Below are positions 5,569 through 6,952 of a DNA stretch of 6,952 nucleotides, one piece after another. A model generated the notes under the pieces. The model ran no database searches. It was given only the letters and a program-made list of their open reading frames with translations, and was not told the origin of the DNA. Each line of letters begins with the position of its first letter. Position 1 is the stretch's first letter. Both the position numbers and the translations under genes were made by a program. The stretch comes from Robiginitomaculum sp. (GTDB lineage: Bacteria; Pseudomonadota; Alphaproteobacteria; Caulobacterales; Maricaulaceae), in the NCBI GenBank assembly GCA_002733485.1, contig NVVU01000015.1, positions 31,596 through 38,547 of the forward strand. The letters are read 5' to 3'.

Positions 5569-6952
5569 GTCGACACGGCCGTCAAAGACGCGCGTCAAGC
5601 CATATCCACGATCACTCTGTGCAAGAATGGCAGAGTGCGGATCCAAACTCTCATCCGGCTCTGCACCTTCCACACCCATCAGGCCAGGCGTGCTGTCCTG
5701 ATCCGTTTCAAACCCGCCGGTTTCTTGCTCCAGAGAAAAGCTCAGCCCGCCAGAGCCCAGCTCAAACCCCATGTCACTGAGCGCACGGCGCAGAGCATCG
5801 GCCCCACGTTGCAGGTCCGCCAGCACCTCAGGACGATGGGTGCTCAGCACCGCTTCCACCCGATTATCAGCGCTGACTTCAAGTTTGACCTGGATTTTTC
5901 CGAGTGCCGCCGGGTCCAGACGAATTTCAAACCGCGTTCCGCCGCCCTGAACCCGTTGAGCCATGCTGGCTGCAAAACCGGCGAGGCTGGCCTGATCAAG
6001 ACGTGGGCTATTATGCTGTGACAAGCTTGCGCCCTTTTGGGCAATATCATGTGTCTGTGTGGGTTTAAGTAACTGATCAGTTTGCGTACCCGCCAGCACG
6101 GTTCGGCCGTCCAGTCCCGCATCTGTTATGCCTGCAAAACTGGATGGCGCCCCTTTTAGGAAAGACGATCCCGCGACGTCTCTCTCTTGAGAATTAAGGG
6201 CCTGGTTCAAGGTGGCCTGAGCCAAAACCGCATTTGAACTGTTGAACGGGGCCGTACCGGTGGAGGGATTGCCCGGATTAGCTGCCTGAGCAGCCGCATT
6301 TCCCGCGCCAGACTTGCCCCCAGCCCGTGCCTGGCCTCCCTTTGCAATTGCTACTTTAGAGGATGCGTTTCCTGAACCGCGTGTTCGCGTGGCCTTTTGT
6401 TGCAATTCTTCTGGTGAGACCAAACCCTGCATAAGGCCAGAAAGCTGTGTTCCGGTATTCTTGTTTGCTGTCAGTTCCGCAATCACCGGCCCGGCTTTTA
6501 TTGCCGGTGCGCCTGATTTTCGCGGCGCGGTTACCTCTTTTTGACCCAATCCGGCAACCACAGGGCCGTTCTGAACAACGGGTGTCCTGGATAGCACAGG
6601 CGTAGTAATGTTTTTAGGGTCCAGCTCTGCCACAACAGGTCCATTTTGAATGGCCGGCGATGTTGAAGGCTGTGGGGGCGTTATGCTTTTAGGATCCAAC
6701 CCGGCGACCACAGGTCCGGCCTCAATTGCTGGCGCGGTGGCCGGTTGGGGGATGGTTATGGTTTTCGGATCCTGCCCAGCCACAATAGGCCCGCTCTGAA
6801 TGGCTGGTGATGTTGAAGGCTGTGGGGCGATGACTCCCTTGGTCTTCAATTCGGCAACTACCGGGCCAGCAGTAATTGCCGGTGCTTTGTCCAATTGTGA
6901 AGAACCGCCAGCACCACCCCCCACTACAGACCGCCTGATCTGGCCGGGATTT
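5557..6952 (-). CDS. fliK: Flagellar hook-length control protein FliK, 5' end probably outside window
   Basis: FliK is exported during hook growth, measures hook length and switches the export gate (FlhB) from rod/hook to filament substrates. Numbering from a GTG at 6924, the C-terminal Flg_hook domain spans about 329-400. It carries FEIRLDPAALGKIQVKLEV (332-350), with the family signature LDP-x2-LG, then a long amphipathic helix (364-385). An acidic tail ends in GRVDVKL, as in several alphaproteobacterial FliKs. The N-terminal part is six 25-residue repeats (15-164), then a Gly/Ala/Ser/Gln-rich, low-complexity export-type region (about 180-310). The frame has no stop up to the right edge. 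GTG 6924 has AGGCGG 6 bases upstream and could be the start, giving 455 residues, but the protein may begin further upstream. The N-terminal sequence itself is not recognised; identity rests on the C-terminal domain and the flgD-flgE neighbours. Confidence 0.9.
   Translation of the reverse strand, partial: NPGQIRRSVVGGGAGGSSQLDKAPAITAGPVVAELKTKGVIAPQPSTSPAIQSGPIVAGQDPKTITIPQPATAPAIEAGPVVAGLDPKSITPPQPSTSPAIQNGPVVAELDPKNITTPVLSRTPVVQNGPVVAGLGQKEVTAPRKSGAPAIKAGPVIAELTANKNTGTQLSGLMQGLVSPEELQQKATRTRGSGNASSKVAIAKGGQARAGGKSGAGNAAAQAANPGNPSTGTAPFNSSNAVLAQATLNQALNSQERDVAGSSFLKGAPSSFAGITDAGLDGRTVLAGTQTDQLLKPTQTHDIAQKGASLSQHNSPRLDQASLAGFAASMAQRVQGGGTRFEIRLDPAALGKIQVKLEVSADNRVEAVLSTHRPEVLADLQRGADALRRALSDMGFELGSGGLSFSLEQETGGFETDQDSTPGLMGVEGAEPDESLDPHSAILAQSDRGYGLTRVFDGRVDVKL
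6433..6882 (-). repeat. Six tandem 75-bp (25-residue) repeats in fliK
   Basis: Six adjoining units of 25 codons each, without any length change: 6882-6808, 6807-6733, 6732-6658, 6657-6583, 6582-6508 and 6507-6433. The shared pattern is PAI-x2-GPVVA (position 1 to 10), then usually L-D-P-K near 12-15, I-T near 17-18 and P near 20. Unit 5 begins PVV instead of PAI. Units 1 to 3 also share a PQP-x-T-(S/A) end, whereas units 4 to 6 have diverged there. At DNA level, units 1/2 and 3/4 are most alike near their joins: positions 6809-6827 and 6659-6677 are identical over 19 bases, exactly 150 bases apart. Confidence 0.93.

Overview
The window is a stretch of a flagellar gene cluster with every recognised gene on the minus strand. 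Read in the direction of transcription (right to left) the order is fliK (5' end outside the window) - flgD - flgE - [terminator-like hairpin] - sciP - [terminator] - fliF - fliG - fliH (only the first 20 codons are inside). The host is very probably an alphaproteobacterium. SciP (DUF1153) is, as far as is known, confined to that class, and the arrangement hook genes / sciP / fliF-fliG-fliH recalls the Caulobacter flagellar locus. A CtrA-type box also lies in front of fliF. I cannot place it to order or genus from sequence alone.

Region 1 (about 6952-3401) is the hook-assembly block. FliK controls hook length and switches export specificity, FlgD is the hook cap/scaffold and FlgE is the hook subunit. 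fliK and flgD are 9 bases apart, with the flgD ribosome binding site overlapping the fliK stop. flgD and flgE are 86 bases apart, with a small hairpin between them. I see no sigma-54-type promoter between these genes, so all three are probably read from a promoter upstream of the window. A G/C-rich hairpin follows flgE.

Region 2 (about 3400-2768) holds the small regulator gene sciP, flanked by its own upstream region (with a degenerate CtrA-like box) and a strong bidirectional terminator. SciP is known in Caulobacter to hold down CtrA-activated, flagellum-rich promoters. The fliF upstream region beyond the terminator carries a one-mismatch CtrA box, so regulator and probable target are neighbours.

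Region 3 (2767-1) is the basal-body/switch block. FliF (MS ring) and FliG (rotor/switch) are 3 bases apart; FliG and FliH (export ATPase regulator) are 1 base apart. They look translationally coupled and form one operon that continues off the left edge.

The most unusual thing in the window is the N-terminal part of FliK. It is built of six consecutive 25-residue repeats with no length variation (75 bp each, 6882-6433), in the part of the protein that acts as ruler in other FliK/YscP proteins. The rest is a well-conserved alphaproteobacterial flagellar locus; I found no mobile element, CRISPR array, tRNA or rRNA, and no gene-free stretch longer than about 195 bases.
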